Of a stretch of 64,000 nucleotides of DNA, positions 1 through 8,471 are shown one piece after another. The notes under the pieces are model-generated. The model did no database searches, was not told the DNA's origin, and saw only the letters and a program-made list of their open reading frames with translations. The first letter of the stretch is position 1, and each line of letters starts with the position of its first letter. A program made the position numbers and the translations under genes. Origin of the DNA: Nocardia carnea (GTDB lineage Bacteria; Actinomycetota; Actinomycetes; Mycobacteriales; Mycobacteriaceae); the NCBI RefSeq assembly GCF_029868855.1, contig NZ_JARWOV010000088.1:25521-89520 (forward strand). The letters are read 5' to 3'.

Positions 1-719
1 AAGAACCCGAAGTATGTGTGTATCAACAGGATCGTGATCGCCATGAGAATCGCCTGCAGGAACGACCAGAGCAGGTCGATCGGATTGAGGAAGGTCGCGA
101 AGTAGTGGTCGTACAGGCCCGAGGACTGCCCCAGGATCACCACCGTGGTGAACCGGCTGGCGAGGAAGGAGGCGATCACCGCGATGGCGTAGAGCGGGGT
201 GATCGCGATCATCCCGGCCACGATGCGGGTGCCGACCAGGTACGCGATCGGCTCGATCGCAATGGATTCCAGTGCATCGATCTCCTCGTTGATCCGCATG
301 GCGCCCAATTGCGCGGTGACACCGGCACCGAACGTGGCCGCCAGCCCGATACCCGCGACCACGGGCGCGGAGATCCGGACATTGATGAAGGCGGACAGGA
401 AACCGGTGAGCGCCTCGATACCGATATCACCGAGCGAGCTGTACCCCTGCACGGCGAGGGTGCCGCCGGTGGCCAGCGTCAGGAAGCTGACGATCACCAC
501 CGTGCCGCCGAACGCCGCCAGCGTGCCCGCGCCCATACTGATCTCCGCGATGAGCCGGATCGTCTCGCGTTTGTAGCGCCAGGCCGCCATCGGCGCGAAC
601 GCCAGTGCCTTCACATAGAAGATCGCGTGATCGCCGACCCGGCCGAGTACGTCCACCGGTTTACGCAGCCGGCGGATCAGCATCGGATACCGCGTGGCGA
701 GAACCTCGGAGGCTGTCAT
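1..719 (-). CDS. yrbEB: Mce-associated MlaE-family ABC permease, YrbE B type (3' end cut by window edge)
   Basis: Integral membrane permease of an Mce lipid-import ABC system, the actinobacterial counterpart of MlaE. I read 239 codons from ATG at 719 before the window ends. Near residues 150-165 lies the MlaE-family signature GAMRINEEIDALESI, and hydrophobic segments flank it. The gene begins 13 bp after the stop of the paralogous permease (733-1527), so the two are the first genes of one operon. The expected mceA-F genes would lie to the left, outside the window. Which mce cluster this is, and its substrate, cannot be told from the permeases alone. Confidence 0.93.
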   Translation of the reverse strand, partial: MTASEVLATRYPMLIRRLRKPVDVLGRVGDHAIFYVKALAFAPMAAWRYKRETIRLIAEISMGAGTLAAFGGTVVIVSFLTLATGGTLAVQGYSSLGDIGIEALTGFLSAFINVRISAPVVAGIGLAATFGAGVTAQLGAMRINEEIDALESIAIEPIAYLVGTRIVAGMIAITPLYAIAVIASFLASRFTTVVILGQSSGLYDHYFATFLNPIDLLWSFLQAILMAITILLIHTYFGF

Positions 720-732
720 CGAATCCCTCCCC

Positions 733-1527
733 TCATCCGGTCGTCAACTGGATGCCGATCGCCGTGACCATCACATTGATGACGAACAGCGACATGAACG
801 CATAGACGACGGTCTCGTTGACCGCGTTGCCCACCGATTTCGCGCCACCGGTGACGATCAGCCCCCGATAACAGGCGACGATCCCGGCCACCAGGCCGAA
901 CAGCAGGGCTTTCACCGACGAGATGATCACCTCGTTGATGCCGGTGAGCAGCGTGATCCCGGCGACGAACGCGCCCGGATTCACGTTCTGCACATACACC
1001 GAGAACACGTATCCGCCGAGCACTCCGATGATGCAGACCAGATTGTTCAGCAGCAACGCCACCAGCCCGGAGGCCAGCATGCGCGGCGTGACCAGCCGCT
1101 GCACCGGGTCGATTCCGAGGACCTCCATGGCCGCGATCTCCTCGCGAATGGTTCGCGATCCCAGATCGGCACACATGGCGGTGGCGCCGGACCCCGCCAC
1201 GATGAGCACCGTGACCATCGGGCCGACCTGGGTCACCGCGCCGAAGGCGGCGCCGGCGCCGGAGAGGTCCGCGGCACCCAGCTCGCGCAGCAGGATGTTC
1301 AGGGTGAAGCTCACCAGTACGGTGAACGGAATCGCCACCAGCAGAGTGGGAACCAGCGAGACCCGCACGATGAACCAGGACTGTTCGAGGAATTCCCGGG
1401 TCTGGAACGGGCGGCGGAAGGCGAACCGCACCGCGTCGGCGGTCATGGCGAACAGGCCACCCACCGTCTGCAGTGGGCCCTCGAAACGGTCTCGGAGCCG
1501 GACCAGATAGGGCGTTCGGATGGTCAT
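733..1527 (-). CDS. yrbEA: Mce-associated MlaE-family ABC permease, YrbE A type
   Basis: A 264-residue membrane permease, the usual length for YrbE A proteins. It carries the family motif LGSRTIREEIAAMEVLGIDP in the middle and four to five hydrophobic helices, including a C-terminal one ending FVINVMVTAIGIQL. It is expected to pair with the permease at 1-719 as the transmembrane part of an ATP-driven lipid importer whose ATPase (MceG/MkL) is encoded elsewhere. The ATG overlaps by 4 bases (ATGA) the end of a small upstream reading frame of doubtful reality. The AT-richer DNA upstream (1770-2130) probably holds the operon promoter. Confidence 0.95.
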   Translation of the reverse strand: MTIRTPYLVRLRDRFEGPLQTVGGLFAMTADAVRFAFRRPFQTREFLEQSWFIVRVSLVPTLLVAIPFTVLVSFTLNILLRELGAADLSGAGAAFGAVTQVGPMVTVLIVAGSGATAMCADLGSRTIREEIAAMEVLGIDPVQRLVTPRMLASGLVALLLNNLVCIIGVLGGYVFSVYVQNVNPGAFVAGITLLTGINEVIISSVKALLFGLVAGIVACYRGLIVTGGAKSVGNAVNETVVYAFMSLFVINVMVTAIGIQLTTG

Positions 1528-1769
1528 ACCGGCCTCACGACATCGGATGCGGTTGCCGACATGCCGAGGAATTCGTCATCGAAGTACTCCTGTCGAACGA
1601 TCGACGCCCGGTGGAATACGCCGGCGCGCGCTTCCACCGAGTCGGGCGGCTCGCGAACGAGCCGCGGCATGACGGGCAGCTCCGGCCGGCGGTAACGGAA
1701 GGCACTTCCGGCGTACGGCCGGGAAGTTCGACCCGATGGCTGGACCGTCCCAGCCGGTGCTGCTGTCAC
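1524..1769 (-). CDS. possible small protein upstream of yrbEA (doubtful)
   Basis: An 81-codon frame starting at GTG 1769 and ending in ATGA overlap with the yrbEA start. The last 50 codons have fairly high GC at the third position (about 80 percent), but the first 30 are less biased than the neighbouring genes. I recognise no domain. The overlap would couple its translation to yrbEA, yet mce operons do not usually open with such a gene, so it may simply be transcribed leader. Confidence 0.22.
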   Translation of the reverse strand: MTAAPAGTVQPSGRTSRPYAGSAFRYRRPELPVMPRLVREPPDSVEARAGVFHRASIVRQEYFDDEFLGMSATASDVVRPV

Positions 1770-2292
1770 ATCTCTCGGTGCGGAAATGTCATTCTCAATT
1801 TCGAATAGGATGGCATCCGATACTCGAGAACACAATACTTGCGGGCAAGTTTCCAGAAAACCCCAGGACGACTCGGCGCGCCCTCGGCAACCATCGGCCG
1901 AAAAGCCCGCGAACAGGCATGATAACCACAGGAGACCGCCTCCGAGGTGCGAGAATCCGCGTCGCACACGTCGGAGAATCGTGAAGATCAGCGTTTCAAA
2001 ATTTGCCCACGTCTCGACCCCGGCGAGGCCGATCTGTGAATTCACACAATTGCCCGCGAACCCCCGGCGGAACACAACAGATAATTCTGCGGAAACACCC
2101 TCGGCAACACCGTAAAAATTCGATACCCGTCAACGGCGGAGCGCCTTGGAACCCGCCTCCGGCCACGCCCCCGCGGCCATTGTCCGGGTCAGCCCATCAC
2201 CCACCGACCCGGCCGGCCGTCGTTCACCTCATGGACTTCGGAGCGGACCCGCGCTCCATCCATCTATTCCATCCATACCCACCCCGTGCCCG
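1770..2292. promoter_or_regulatory. intergenic region with likely mce operon promoter
   Basis: About 520 bases without a convincing gene. The stretch from roughly 1780 to 2130 is clearly richer in A and T than its surroundings, as expected for a promoter region of the leftward yrbE operon. No canonical -35/-10 pair or clear palindrome stood out. From 2130 to 2292 the sequence returns to high GC but carries no protein-like frame on either strand. Confidence 0.4.
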
Positions 2293-2799
2293 TCAGACCG
2301 CCGGAACGAGATCCGCGCAAACCGGCGCGTATTCCATGGCGCCGCTGCGGAATATCTCACTGGGCGTCACGGCAGCAGCCGAGAGCCCGGCCGCCACCAG
2401 AGCCTGCGCCTTGAACGCGCGGGCCGCGTAACTCAGACGGTGCAGTACCGGGTCGACACCGTGGTCTTGCCCGGCCGGCCAGCCGTCACCCCAGACGACG
2501 ACCTCGATCCCCCGGTCCTCCAGCGCCCGCAGGACGCCTTTACGCGCTCGGCCGTCTCGACTACAGACATCGGCGTTCACAGCGAGCGCCTGCGGCAGCC
2601 GCCCCGGGACCTCGGTCGCCAGCACGGAGTCGAGTTCGCGGACCTCTGCGCCGAGGATTTTCAGCGGGCGGGTATCGGCGGGCTGCGCGAGCAGGACCGT
2701 CACCTCCCACCCGGCCACCGAGCGGTCGAACAACCACCCGCCGGCGAATTGGACCGCGTCGGCCACGGTCGCCGCCACCACATCGAGCCGGTACCTCAT
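2293..2799 (-). CDS. conserved hypothetical protein coupled to TetR regulator
   Basis: A 168-residue soluble protein of unknown function. It starts MRYRLDVVAATVADAVQFAGG and has alternating hydrophobic strands and helices (VTVLLAQPADTRPLKILGAE, VVVWGDGWPAG), suggesting a small Rossmann-like alpha/beta fold; this is inferred from pattern only. Its ATG shares bases with the TGA of the TetR gene (TGATG at 2797-2801), so the two are translationally coupled and probably act together. The same frame stays open far upstream, but that part overlaps the TetR gene and is not coding. Confidence 0.8.
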   Translation of the reverse strand: MRYRLDVVAATVADAVQFAGGWLFDRSVAGWEVTVLLAQPADTRPLKILGAEVRELDSVLATEVPGRLPQALAVNADVCSRDGRARKGVLRALEDRGIEVVVWGDGWPAGQDHGVDPVLHRLSYAARAFKAQALVAAGLSAAAVTPSEIFRSGAMEYAPVCADLVPAV

Positions 2800-3401
2800 C
2801 ACATCTCCTTCGCCGCCAAGTCGCGGGCCAGCGACTCGGTGTAACCGTTGAACACTTCGGCCAGCGGGATCGAACGATCGAGCAGCCACGAGATCTCCAT
2901 TCCGTTCAGAAAGGCGACGATCTCGACCGCACGCATCCGCGGATCGACATCGCGCCGGTACCGGCCGCTGTCCTGGCCCCGCCGAATCGCCTGGGTGACG
3001 ATTTCGACGGCCGTGCGCCACCGATCGAGCATGCGATCGTGCAGTGGCGCCTCGGGCATGAGGTTCTCGACGAGAAGGACGACGAAGGTGCCGACCAGCT
3101 CCGGAGAACGTTCCATCCTGGTGACGACTTTGCGGATCTCCACGATGAGGTCTCCGCTGATATCCGCGTCCTCCAGGTCTACGGCGTCGCGGGCGTCCAG
3201 GACTGCGTGTAGCAGCTGCTCTTTGGAAGAGAAGTGATGCAGCAGTCCCGCCGAGGTCACTCCGGCCTCGCCGGCGATCTGCGCCAGCGTCGTGCTGCGC
3301 CAGCCGTTGCGGGTGAGGAGTCGCTGAGCTACGGCAAGTATTCGTTGCCGGCGATCCTCCCCCTTGGCAAGGAGTGAGGCATAAGGACGAGGAGCTGTCA
3401 T
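2799..3401 (-). CDS. TetR/AcrR family transcriptional regulator
   Basis: A 200-residue TetR-type repressor. Residues about 17-63 form the DNA-binding domain (RQRILAVAQRLLTRNGW, then ATTLAQIAGEAGVTSAGLLHHFSSKEQLLHAVL in which the recognition helix precedes HHF). The rest is the helical ligand-binding domain. It is transcribed divergently from the amidohydrolase operon at 3835, and an imperfect 24-bp palindrome lies 21 bp upstream of its ATG. By analogy with the family it is likely to repress itself and that operon. The ligand is unknown; a CoA thioester or the amidohydrolase substrate would fit the context. Confidence 0.92.
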   Translation of the reverse strand: MTAPRPYASLLAKGEDRRQRILAVAQRLLTRNGWRSTTLAQIAGEAGVTSAGLLHHFSSKEQLLHAVLDARDAVDLEDADISGDLIVEIRKVVTRMERSPELVGTFVVLLVENLMPEAPLHDRMLDRWRTAVEIVTQAIRRGQDSGRYRRDVDPRMRAVEIVAFLNGMEISWLLDRSIPLAEVFNGYTESLARDLAAKEM

Positions 3402-3422
3402 GGTCCGAACCCCGATCTGACA

Positions 3423-3446
3423 AACCTAGTGAACACACAGTAGGTT
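3423..3446. promoter_or_regulatory. probable TetR operator, imperfect 24-bp palindrome
   Basis: The outer arms are AACCTA (3423-3428) and TAGGTT (3441-3446), exact reverse complements, extended by an inner TG/CA match; 8 of 12 positions pair. It lies between the divergent TetR gene and the amidohydrolase operon, the typical place for a TetR operator. Binding is inferred, not shown. Confidence 0.5.
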
Positions 3447-3834
3447 GGTTTCCCGCTTGTGACAAGGGTTACAAAGAAGTTGCGCCCGCAAGGGGCATTC
3501 ACCTGCCCGTCGAGGGTGGGCGCACGGCGCGAATCAACCCCTCCGAGGGCCTGCCGGCGACCGCTCCGAGTCCCGATGAAAATAGCATTCTCCAGGCCTC
3601 AGCCGGGATCGAACGGGAAATCCGGCCGAAGTGTTAGAACGTCACTCTCCTATTGTGATAATGTCGTTTTCAGCTTGGCGGGTCAGCCACCCGGCTTCCG
3701 GCCGCCCACTCCGCCGGCGCGGCGGACGTTGCCACATAGCGGTTCGATATGACCGCCGCGACGAGGGTCGGCGGCCGCGGGAGACGACCGCCGACGGCAA
3801 ATTCGCGAATCAAACGATCCATTGGAGGGTCACG
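3447..3834. other. intergenic region upstream of catabolic operon
   Basis: About 390 bases between the candidate TetR operator and the amidohydrolase start. A relatively AT-rich patch around 3640-3675 (CTATTGTGATAATGTCG) could hold a promoter. The ribosome binding site GGAGGG at 3824-3829 fixes the downstream start. The frame of the amidohydrolase remains open upstream to 3631, but nothing in it looks coding. Confidence 0.45.
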
Positions 3835-5040
3835 ATGCCGACTTCGCCCAGCAGCGCTCCGCTCTACCCCCCGCAGGGATTCGGTCCACCGAAGGACCGC
3901 CGGGGCCGGGCCGAGGGCAGCCTCGGACTACCCGCCGGCACAGAGGTCTTCTCCGCCGACAACCACATCTCCCTCGCGGACGACATCTTCTACGAACGCT
4001 TCCCGGAGGAGCTGCGGGACAAGGCGCCGCGGGTCTGGTACGAGGAGGGGGCCTACCAGATCGGGCGTAAGGGAAAGTCGTTCCTGCCCGGTGATTTCAG
4101 CCGGGTCCTGATGCAGTACGACCCCCTCGACGGGTCCGGTAGCACCAACCTCGAAGCCCGGATCGCGGATCTACGCGCCGACGGGATCGACAAGGAGCTG
4201 GCGTTCCCCAATTCCCTTCTCGCACTGCTGTTCTACCCGGACAAGGCGGTCCGCGAGCGCTGCTTCCGCATCTACAACGAATACATCGCCGAGGTGCAGG
4301 AACGATCCGGTGGCACGCTGTACGGGGTCGGATTGATCAACTGGTGGGATGCCGACGGCGCCCGCCGCACTCTCACCGAGCTGAAAGCGCTGGGGCTCGA
4401 GACCTTCCTGCTTCCACTGTCGGCCGGAAAGGACGACGACGGCGCCGTCATCGACTACGGCAGCACGTCGATGATCGGCGTCTGGGACGCCATCGAGGAA
4501 TCCGGGATACCGGTATCGCACCATATCGGCGAATCTCCGCTGTCCGCGCCGTGCGAGGTGAACAGTGTGGTGGTCGGGATGATGCACAATGTGGCTCCGT
4601 TCCGGGAGCTGTTCTCCAAGTACATCTTCAGCGGCATCATCGATCGGCATCCCGGTCTGCAGATCGGCTGGTTCGAGGGCGGTATCAACTGGGTCGCCTC
4701 GGCCCTGCAGGATGCCGAACATATGCACGCGTCCTACCGGCACATGTACAACCGGCCGCTGGATCACGAGGTCCGCCACTACTGGGACAACCATATGCGG
4801 GCCTCGTTCATGGTCGACCCGCTCGGCCTGGCCATCATCGACCAGATCGGTGTGGACCGGGTGATGTGGTCATCGGACTACCCGCACAACGAGAGCACCT
4901 TCGGCTACTCGGAGAAGTCCCTGGCCTCGGTCGTCGATGCACTCGGGCCTGAGCAGGCGGCCCGCGTGGTGAGCGGGAACATCAAAGAATTCCTGGGCAT
5001 ACAGGCCCCGCGCGACGCCGAGAAGGACCGTATTCGATGA
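3835..5040 (+). CDS. amidohydrolase-2 family protein (metal-dependent hydrolase or decarboxylase)
   Basis: A 401-residue TIM-barrel hydrolase of the amidohydrolase-2 group, the family that holds ACMSD and gamma-resorcylate decarboxylase. The first-strand metal motif is D-N-H at residues 42-44 (SADNHISL), a histidine pair occurs in IPVSHHIGE, and the last-strand aspartate is in MWSSDYPHNE. ATG at 3835 was chosen because GGAGGG ends 5 bp upstream. The stop overlaps the next gene by ATGA, making it the first gene of a five-gene operon. Family members cleave C-N, C-O or C-C bonds of ring or amide substrates; the actual substrate is unknown. Confidence 0.92.
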   Translation: MPTSPSSAPLYPPQGFGPPKDRRGRAEGSLGLPAGTEVFSADNHISLADDIFYERFPEELRDKAPRVWYEEGAYQIGRKGKSFLPGDFSRVLMQYDPLDGSGSTNLEARIADLRADGIDKELAFPNSLLALLFYPDKAVRERCFRIYNEYIAEVQERSGGTLYGVGLINWWDADGARRTLTELKALGLETFLLPLSAGKDDDGAVIDYGSTSMIGVWDAIEESGIPVSHHIGESPLSAPCEVNSVVVGMMHNVAPFRELFSKYIFSGIIDRHPGLQIGWFEGGINWVASALQDAEHMHASYRHMYNRPLDHEVRHYWDNHMRASFMVDPLGLAIIDQIGVDRVMWSSDYPHNESTFGYSEKSLASVVDALGPEQAARVVSGNIKEFLGIQAPRDAEKDRIR

Positions 5041-6272
5041 CCGCATTCCCCGCCGCGACGACCGCGGCGATCGACATACCCGACCTCCCGGACCGTGCGC
5101 GGATGCGCCGGGAGACCGGGGCCCGCCTGCGTTCGGCCATGGCCGAGCGCGGGGTCGACGCGGCGATCCTGCTGCTGAACAACAATGTCGTGTACGCGAC
5201 CGGAGCGAACTGGCCGCTCGGCGACGCCGGCCTCGCCCATGTCGAACGACCGGTGGCGGTGGTGACGGTCGACGACGAATGGCCGCATCTGTTCCTGCCG
5301 TTCCGTGCGGGCGCGGCCGCGGAGTCCGAACTGCCCGAAGACCATCTGCATCCACCGGTGTATCTCGAGTTCGACGAGGGCGTAGCGGATTTCGGCCGGA
5401 AACTGGCCGAGTTGGTGCGGCCCGGCGCCACCGTCGCGGTGGACGAGTTCACCGGCGCCATGCTGCGTGCCCGCGACCGGCTCTTCCCCGGGACCGTACC
5501 TGTGGACGCCGCCACGGTGATCGGTCCCGCCAAGTTGATCAAAACACCCGACGAGCTGTCCTGTATCCGCAAAGCCTGCCGGATCACCGAGGAGGCCATC
5601 GTCGACGTCCAGGCGGCCCTGGCGCCGGGTGTCCGCCAGATCGACCTGTCCGCGGGCTTCGTACGACGGGCCTTCGAACTCGGTGCCACCGCGACCATGC
5701 TGGACGCCATCTGGCAGGTCATGCCCGACAGCAAGGCCGAAGGGGTGTGGACCAGCCACGGCGATCTCGCCCTACCTCTGCTCACCACGGAACGTGAGTT
5801 GAAGGCCGGCGATGTGCTGTGGACCGATGTCAGCATCACCTACAACGGGTACTGCTCGGACTTCGGCCGCACCTGGATCGTCGGACAGGACCCGGCACCG
5901 CGCCAGCAGGCGCAGTACCGGCAGTGGCGCCACATCCTGGAGGCGGTACTCGCGCAGATCCGCCCCGGTGCCACCGCCGGGCAGCTCGCCCGGGCGGCAA
6001 CCGAGGCGGCCGGTGGGCAACGCCCGTGGCTGCCGCATTTCTACATCTCGCACGGAATCGGCGTGAGCGCCGCCGAGACGCCGATGATCGGCACCGACCT
6101 CGGCGCCGAATTCGACGACAGTTTCGTGCTCCGACCCGGCATGGTGCTGGTCCTCGAACCCGTGGTGTGGGAGGACGGCACCGGCGGCTATCGCAGTGAG
6201 GAGATCGTGGTGGTAACCGACGGAGGCTGGATGCCTCTCACCGACTACACCTATGCCCCCTATGGCGACTGA
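5037..6272 (+). CDS. M24-family metallohydrolase (Xaa-Pro peptidase-like), intact metal site
   Basis: A 411-residue protein with an N-terminal creatinase-like domain (about 1-165) and a C-terminal pita-bread domain. All five dinuclear metal ligands are present: D264 (LWTDVS), D275 (CSDFGRTW), H339 (SHGIGV), E374 (LEPVVW) and E388 (YRSEEIVVV). The family holds prolidases, creatinase, ectoine hydrolase DoeA and the DMSP lyase DddP, so the reaction need not be peptide cleavage. It overlaps the amidohydrolase stop by 4 bases and the next paralogue by 20. In an operon with CoA-acting enzymes it more likely hydrolyses a small amide or ester intermediate. Confidence 0.92.
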   Translation: MTAFPAATTAAIDIPDLPDRARMRRETGARLRSAMAERGVDAAILLLNNNVVYATGANWPLGDAGLAHVERPVAVVTVDDEWPHLFLPFRAGAAAESELPEDHLHPPVYLEFDEGVADFGRKLAELVRPGATVAVDEFTGAMLRARDRLFPGTVPVDAATVIGPAKLIKTPDELSCIRKACRITEEAIVDVQAALAPGVRQIDLSAGFVRRAFELGATATMLDAIWQVMPDSKAEGVWTSHGDLALPLLTTERELKAGDVLWTDVSITYNGYCSDFGRTWIVGQDPAPRQQAQYRQWRHILEAVLAQIRPGATAGQLARAATEAAGGQRPWLPHFYISHGIGVSAAETPMIGTDLGAEFDDSFVLRPGMVLVLEPVVWEDGTGGYRSEEIVVVTDGGWMPLTDYTYAPYGD

Positions 6273-7386
6273 GATCCTGCCGGACGATCGCGCGCTGCGG
6301 GCCGGGCGCCGCGAGCGTGTGCTGGCACAGATGCATGCCCATGATCTCGATGTGCTGATCGCCGGACGGCAGGCCAATGCCCGCTATCTGTCCGGGGCTC
6401 CCCAGCTGTGGGTCGCCGGGACGCGGCCGTTCGGCCCGGTGGCCCTGCTGATGCGGAAAACCGGTGCGGTCCATCTGCACAGCACGTGGGACGAGGGAAT
6501 TCCCGAGGACATTCCGCACGAGAACCTGTACGAAACCATGTGGGATCCGCGCAATCTCATCGCGGTCCTGCGCGATATCGACGGCGCGGACACGGCACGC
6601 CGGGTGGGCACCGACGCCTTGTCCCCGGCTTTCGCGCAGCTGCTGCCCGTGGCTTTCCCGAATGCCGAGATCGTGGACGGCGAACTCGCGTTCCGGGCGG
6701 CCCGCCGGATCAAGACCGCCGCCGAGATCGAGACGATGCGCGCCGGGCTGCGGGTCGCCGAACAGGGGCTGTCCGCGGCACTGGCTCAACTCGCGCCCGG
6801 GGTCACCGAACAAGGGCTCGCGGGCGTACTGCTCGAGGCCTGCGCGGCCGGTGGAGTGAGCACGCCCGCCACCCAGGACGCGGCGTGGGTGACCGCCCGC
6901 GACCATCCGTGGCGGCGGGCGAGCGCCGACCGGCGGGTTCAGGAGGGCGATCTGGTCGCTTTCTCCTCCGGCGTGCTGAGCGACGGCTATATCGGGGAAG
7001 TCGGGCGCACGTGGCCGGCCGGCCCCGTGACTCCGGCCGTCGAGAAACTGTACGGTCGCTGGAATCTGCTGTGGGAGAGGTTGTTACAGGCCTGCCGGCC
7101 CGGCGCGGCCGCGTCCGGACTGCTCGACGCCTACCTCGACGGGGGCGAACCTCTGCCCGCCGCACCGGTCGCCCGCGGGCTCGGTATGGGGTTCGACCCG
7201 CCTGTCGTGGCGCCGGCCCTGCGCGGTACCGCCGATGCGGAGCAGCTCGAACCCGGGATGGTTCTGGCAGTCACCGGTTATGTCTGGGCCGAGGGTGTGG
7301 GCGCGGTATTCGGCCGCGACGCCGTGCTCATCGGCGACGACGGCCCGCAGGTGCTGACCTCGAGCCCGTACTGGGGACAGCAATGA
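6253..7386 (+). CDS. M24-fold protein lacking all metal ligands (pseudo-peptidase paralogue)
   Basis: A 377-residue paralogue of the preceding gene. Aligning the two by eye, the five metal ligands of the intact copy are replaced here by S238, E249, R308, T341 and R355, while the framework (GDLV, GYIGEVGRTW, LEPGMVLAV, YVWAEG) persists. It cannot bind the usual dimetal centre and is probably a non-catalytic subunit of a hetero-oligomer with its neighbour, or a binding protein. ATG 6253 is used; ATG 6262 is an equal alternative. It overlaps both flanking genes, so strong co-expression is expected. Confidence 0.9.
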   Translation: MPPMATEILPDDRALRAGRRERVLAQMHAHDLDVLIAGRQANARYLSGAPQLWVAGTRPFGPVALLMRKTGAVHLHSTWDEGIPEDIPHENLYETMWDPRNLIAVLRDIDGADTARRVGTDALSPAFAQLLPVAFPNAEIVDGELAFRAARRIKTAAEIETMRAGLRVAEQGLSAALAQLAPGVTEQGLAGVLLEACAAGGVSTPATQDAAWVTARDHPWRRASADRRVQEGDLVAFSSGVLSDGYIGEVGRTWPAGPVTPAVEKLYGRWNLLWERLLQACRPGAAASGLLDAYLDGGEPLPAAPVARGLGMGFDPPVVAPALRGTADAEQLEPGMVLAVTGYVWAEGVGAVFGRDAVLIGDDGPQVLTSSPYWGQQ

Positions 7387-7439
7387 CCACCCGGAAGCCG
7401 GCCGCGAGCGCGCGGGCCGGAAACAAAGGAGCCGCGGAT

Positions 7440-8471
7440 ATGCCCGACCACGGGGCCGGGAACAAGGCCGGCGACAACGCCACCGGAAAGACGCCGGGCG
7501 CGGCGGAGGCCGGGCAGCACTCGGAACAGCCCGGCGCCGAGGAGATCATCCGGTACTCGAAGGATCCGGCGACCCGTATCGCGACCATCACCTTCGACCG
7601 CCCCGATCAACTCAACGCCCCCACCATGGCCGCACGGCTGCGCTACGGCGACCTCATCCACCGGGCCGGTATCGACGACGAGGTCAAGGTCCTGGTGATC
7701 CGCGGCGCCGGGGACGATTTCGGGTCGGGCGCCGATCTGGGCGAATTCATGGCCGTGCAGAACGATCCCGACCAGGGGCCGCGGCTGAGCGAATACAAGA
7801 TCGGCCCCGACGAGGTGCGGTACCCGCCGAAGGAATCGTTCCGGCACGGCGCCAGTATCAGCCAGTGGTACGCCAACGCCCAGGCCGGCTGCCGGAGCCT
7901 GCAGGAGTTCAAGAAGATCAGCATCGTGGAGGTGAAGGGCTACTGCTACGGGTGGCACTTCTACCAGGCCGCCGATGCCGATCTGGTGATCTCCTCCGAC
8001 GACGCACTGTTCGGGCATCCCTCGTTCCGGTACTACGGGTGGGGTCCGCGGATGTGGACCTGGGCACAGACCATGGGGTTGCGCAAATTCCAGGAGATGG
8101 TGTTCACCGGCCGTCCGTTCTCCGCGGCGGAAATGGCCGACTGCAACTTCCTCAACAGCGTGGTCCCGCGGGCGGAACTCGAGGCCGAAACCGCGAAGTA
8201 CGCGCTGGCCTGTGCCCGTAACCGGCCCACGGACACGGTGTTCATGCAGAAGGTGTTCTTCGAGATCATGAAACAGCAGCAGGGCGAGTACATGGGCAGC
8301 CTGCTCAGCGGTTTCTTCGAATCGATGGGCGGTCATATCCACGCCGACGACAACGATCTGATGCTGGACAACGCCTTCGACGACGGTTTGAACAACTCGG
8401 TCAAGGACAACGACAGCCGCTTCCCACCGGAGTTCCGGCTCAGCAGGTCGGGCCGGCGGAAAGCCGAATAA
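7440..8471 (+). CDS. enoyl-CoA hydratase/isomerase family protein
   Basis: A crotonase-fold protein of 343 residues from ATG 7440. The oxyanion-hole region is VLVIRGAGDDFGSGADLGEF and the second conserved block is GYCYGWHFYQAADADLVISSDDALFGHPSFRYYGWG. The second catalytic glutamate of classical hydratases (in FG-x-PE) is not seen; FGHPSF stands in its place, so this is probably not a plain hydratase. An ATG at 7383 overlaps the previous stop (ATGA) and adds 19 low-complexity residues, but AAAGGAG at 7425-7431 points to 7440. The stop overlaps the next ATG (TAATG). Confidence 0.88.
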   Translation: MPDHGAGNKAGDNATGKTPGAAEAGQHSEQPGAEEIIRYSKDPATRIATITFDRPDQLNAPTMAARLRYGDLIHRAGIDDEVKVLVIRGAGDDFGSGADLGEFMAVQNDPDQGPRLSEYKIGPDEVRYPPKESFRHGASISQWYANAQAGCRSLQEFKKISIVEVKGYCYGWHFYQAADADLVISSDDALFGHPSFRYYGWGPRMWTWAQTMGLRKFQEMVFTGRPFSAAEMADCNFLNSVVPRAELEAETAKYALACARNRPTDTVFMQKVFFEIMKQQQGEYMGSLLSGFFESMGGHIHADDNDLMLDNAFDDGLNNSVKDNDSRFPPEFRLSRSGRRKAE

